From NCBI GenBank assembly GCA_035574295.1, contig DATLYX010000075.1, forward strand, positions 1 through 20,555: a stretch of DNA of 20,555 nucleotides, in the 5' to 3' direction. Under the pieces are notes generated by a model. It did not search any database, was not told the DNA's origin, and saw only the letters and a program-made list of their open reading frames with translations. Positions 19,945-20,555 of the stretch are shown here, one piece after another; positions within the stretch are counted from its first letter, which is position 1, and every line of letters starts with the position of its first letter. This DNA is from PNAI01 sp035574295 (GTDB lineage: Bacteria > Pseudomonadota > Alphaproteobacteria > Rhizobiales > Xanthobacteraceae). The translations under genes and the position numbers were made by a program.

Positions 19945-20555
19945 ATGGCCGACGCCAGTGACGACGACATCGAAGGCGCGACCCTCGCCGGTCAAGACAT
20001 CGTCTTGCTCCGGCATCCGGTATCGCCGGCCTTCGCCGGCCTCGTCGCCCGCATCACCGGCTACCGCGAGACCTCCGGCCGAGCCGCCCGAATGACAGAG
20101 ACGGCGTCGCTAATCGTGCCGCTGGTGATCGGCTTCGGCGCGCCCTTCGCCATCGCCCTTGGCCGGGAGCCTCGGCCCGGGGAGCGCTGGGCCAGTTTCA
20201 CCGCCGGCTTGACCGGTTTTCCTGTCAGCATCGTCTCGCCCGGCGCGGCTCACTGTATCCAGATCGACTTCACCCCGCTCGGCGCCTATCGCTTCTTCGG
20301 CAGGCCGATGCGGCTGTTCGCCGACCGGATCGTCGAGATCGATGACCTGGAGGATGGCTCGCTGATTGCGCTGCGCGAGCGCTTGGGCGCGGTCCGGCGC
20401 TGGTCGGCGCGCTTCGCCTTGGTCGAGCGCTTCCTCGCCCGCCGGCTGGCCGAGGGCCCGGCGGCCGCGCCCGAGATCGGCCTCGCCTATGGCGCGATCG
20501 TTGCGAGCGGCGGGGCCGTGCGGATCGCCGCGATTGCCGGCGAGGTCGGGTGGAG
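19945..20555 (+). CDS. AraC-family transcriptional regulator, N-terminal part, cut by window edge
   Basis: 203 codons are visible, and the reading frame is open to the right edge. The N-terminal region (about 20-150) resembles the DUF6597 sensor domain of AraC regulators: IVPLVIGFGAPFAIALG, then WASFTAGLTGFPVSI, HCIQIDFTPLGAYRFFGRPM and FADRIVEIDDL. The last residues seen, AVRIAAIAGEVGW, are the first helix of the AraC HTH (compare RIAALAxxxGYS), so the DNA-binding domain begins just before the cut. ATG 19945 has GGAGAG 6 bases upstream. The target genes are probably to the right and outside the window. No signal peptide or membrane segment. Confidence 0.85.
   Translation, partial: MADASDDDIEGATLAGQDIVLLRHPVSPAFAGLVARITGYRETSGRAARMTETASLIVPLVIGFGAPFAIALGREPRPGERWASFTAGLTGFPVSIVSPGAAHCIQIDFTPLGAYRFFGRPMRLFADRIVEIDDLEDGSLIALRERLGAVRRWSARFALVERFLARRLAEGPAAAPEIGLAYGAIVASGGAVRIAAIAGEVGW

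Noticed and set aside
1..20555. CRISPR arrays, insertion sequences, phage genes or toxin-antitoxin pairs
   Set aside because: None found: no regular repeat-spacer pattern, transposase, integrase or phage-like protein on either strand.

Overview
The window reads as chromosomal DNA of a GC-rich alphaproteobacterium. A member of the Hyphomicrobiales (Bradyrhizobiaceae/Xanthobacteraceae-like) is the best guess, from base composition, Tat-exported solute-binding proteins, a CaiB-type CoA-transferase next to Bug/TctC-like debris, and GC-rich intergenic repeats. This placement is an inference from gene style, because no rRNA or marker gene is present.

Region 1 (1-5089, all minus strand) is a transport and CoA-metabolism block. 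In transcription order it holds a class III CoA-transferase, a crotonase-family protein that lacks both usual catalytic glutamates, an Fe3+/polyamine-type ABC ATPase, and two tandem paralogous Tat-exported solute-binding proteins. The second binding protein runs off the left edge, and no permease is in the window. A frameshifted C-terminal scrap of a probable TctC/Bug binding protein lies just beyond (about 5179-5293).

Region 2 (5294-12433) is a coherent molybdenum/tungsten cofactor and formate-dehydrogenase maturation locus. Minus strand: a TusA-like sulfur carrier. Plus strand: a shortened, motif-less MoeA paralogue, MobB and a full MoeA that overlaps MobB by one base. Minus strand again: a 41-residue membrane peptide too short for most gene finders, MobA, FdhD (one cysteine of the CxxC pair missing), and a TupB-TupC-TupA tungstate transporter. 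TupB/TupC and TupA/FdhD overlap by 4 bases, suggesting one translationally coupled tupBCA-fdhD-mobA transcript, interrupted by a 101-bp nested hairpin repeat between fdhD and mobA. A likely promoter and two perfect dyads precede tupB. No formate dehydrogenase structural gene is in the window.

Region 3 (12434-13638) is gene-poor. It contains a strongly foldable 71-nt element (12634-12704) and a complete tRNA-Ser(GGA) with encoded CCA.

Region 4 (13639-19664) is an accessory block of three small regulator-target units, each with a TetR regulator and a clear dyad near its promoter: (a) TetR divergent from a Tat-signal alpha/beta hydrolase; (b) TetR-VOC/PhnB-SRPBCC operon; (c) TetR followed 2 bases later by a haloalkane dehalogenase with the full catalytic and halide-binding residue set, then a GNAT acetyltransferase and a SelW-like CxxC protein. 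The region looks like a detoxification/catabolic neighbourhood.

Region 5 (19665-20555) has a decayed C-terminal piece of a short-chain dehydrogenase (minus) and the start of an AraC-family regulator that leaves the window on the right.
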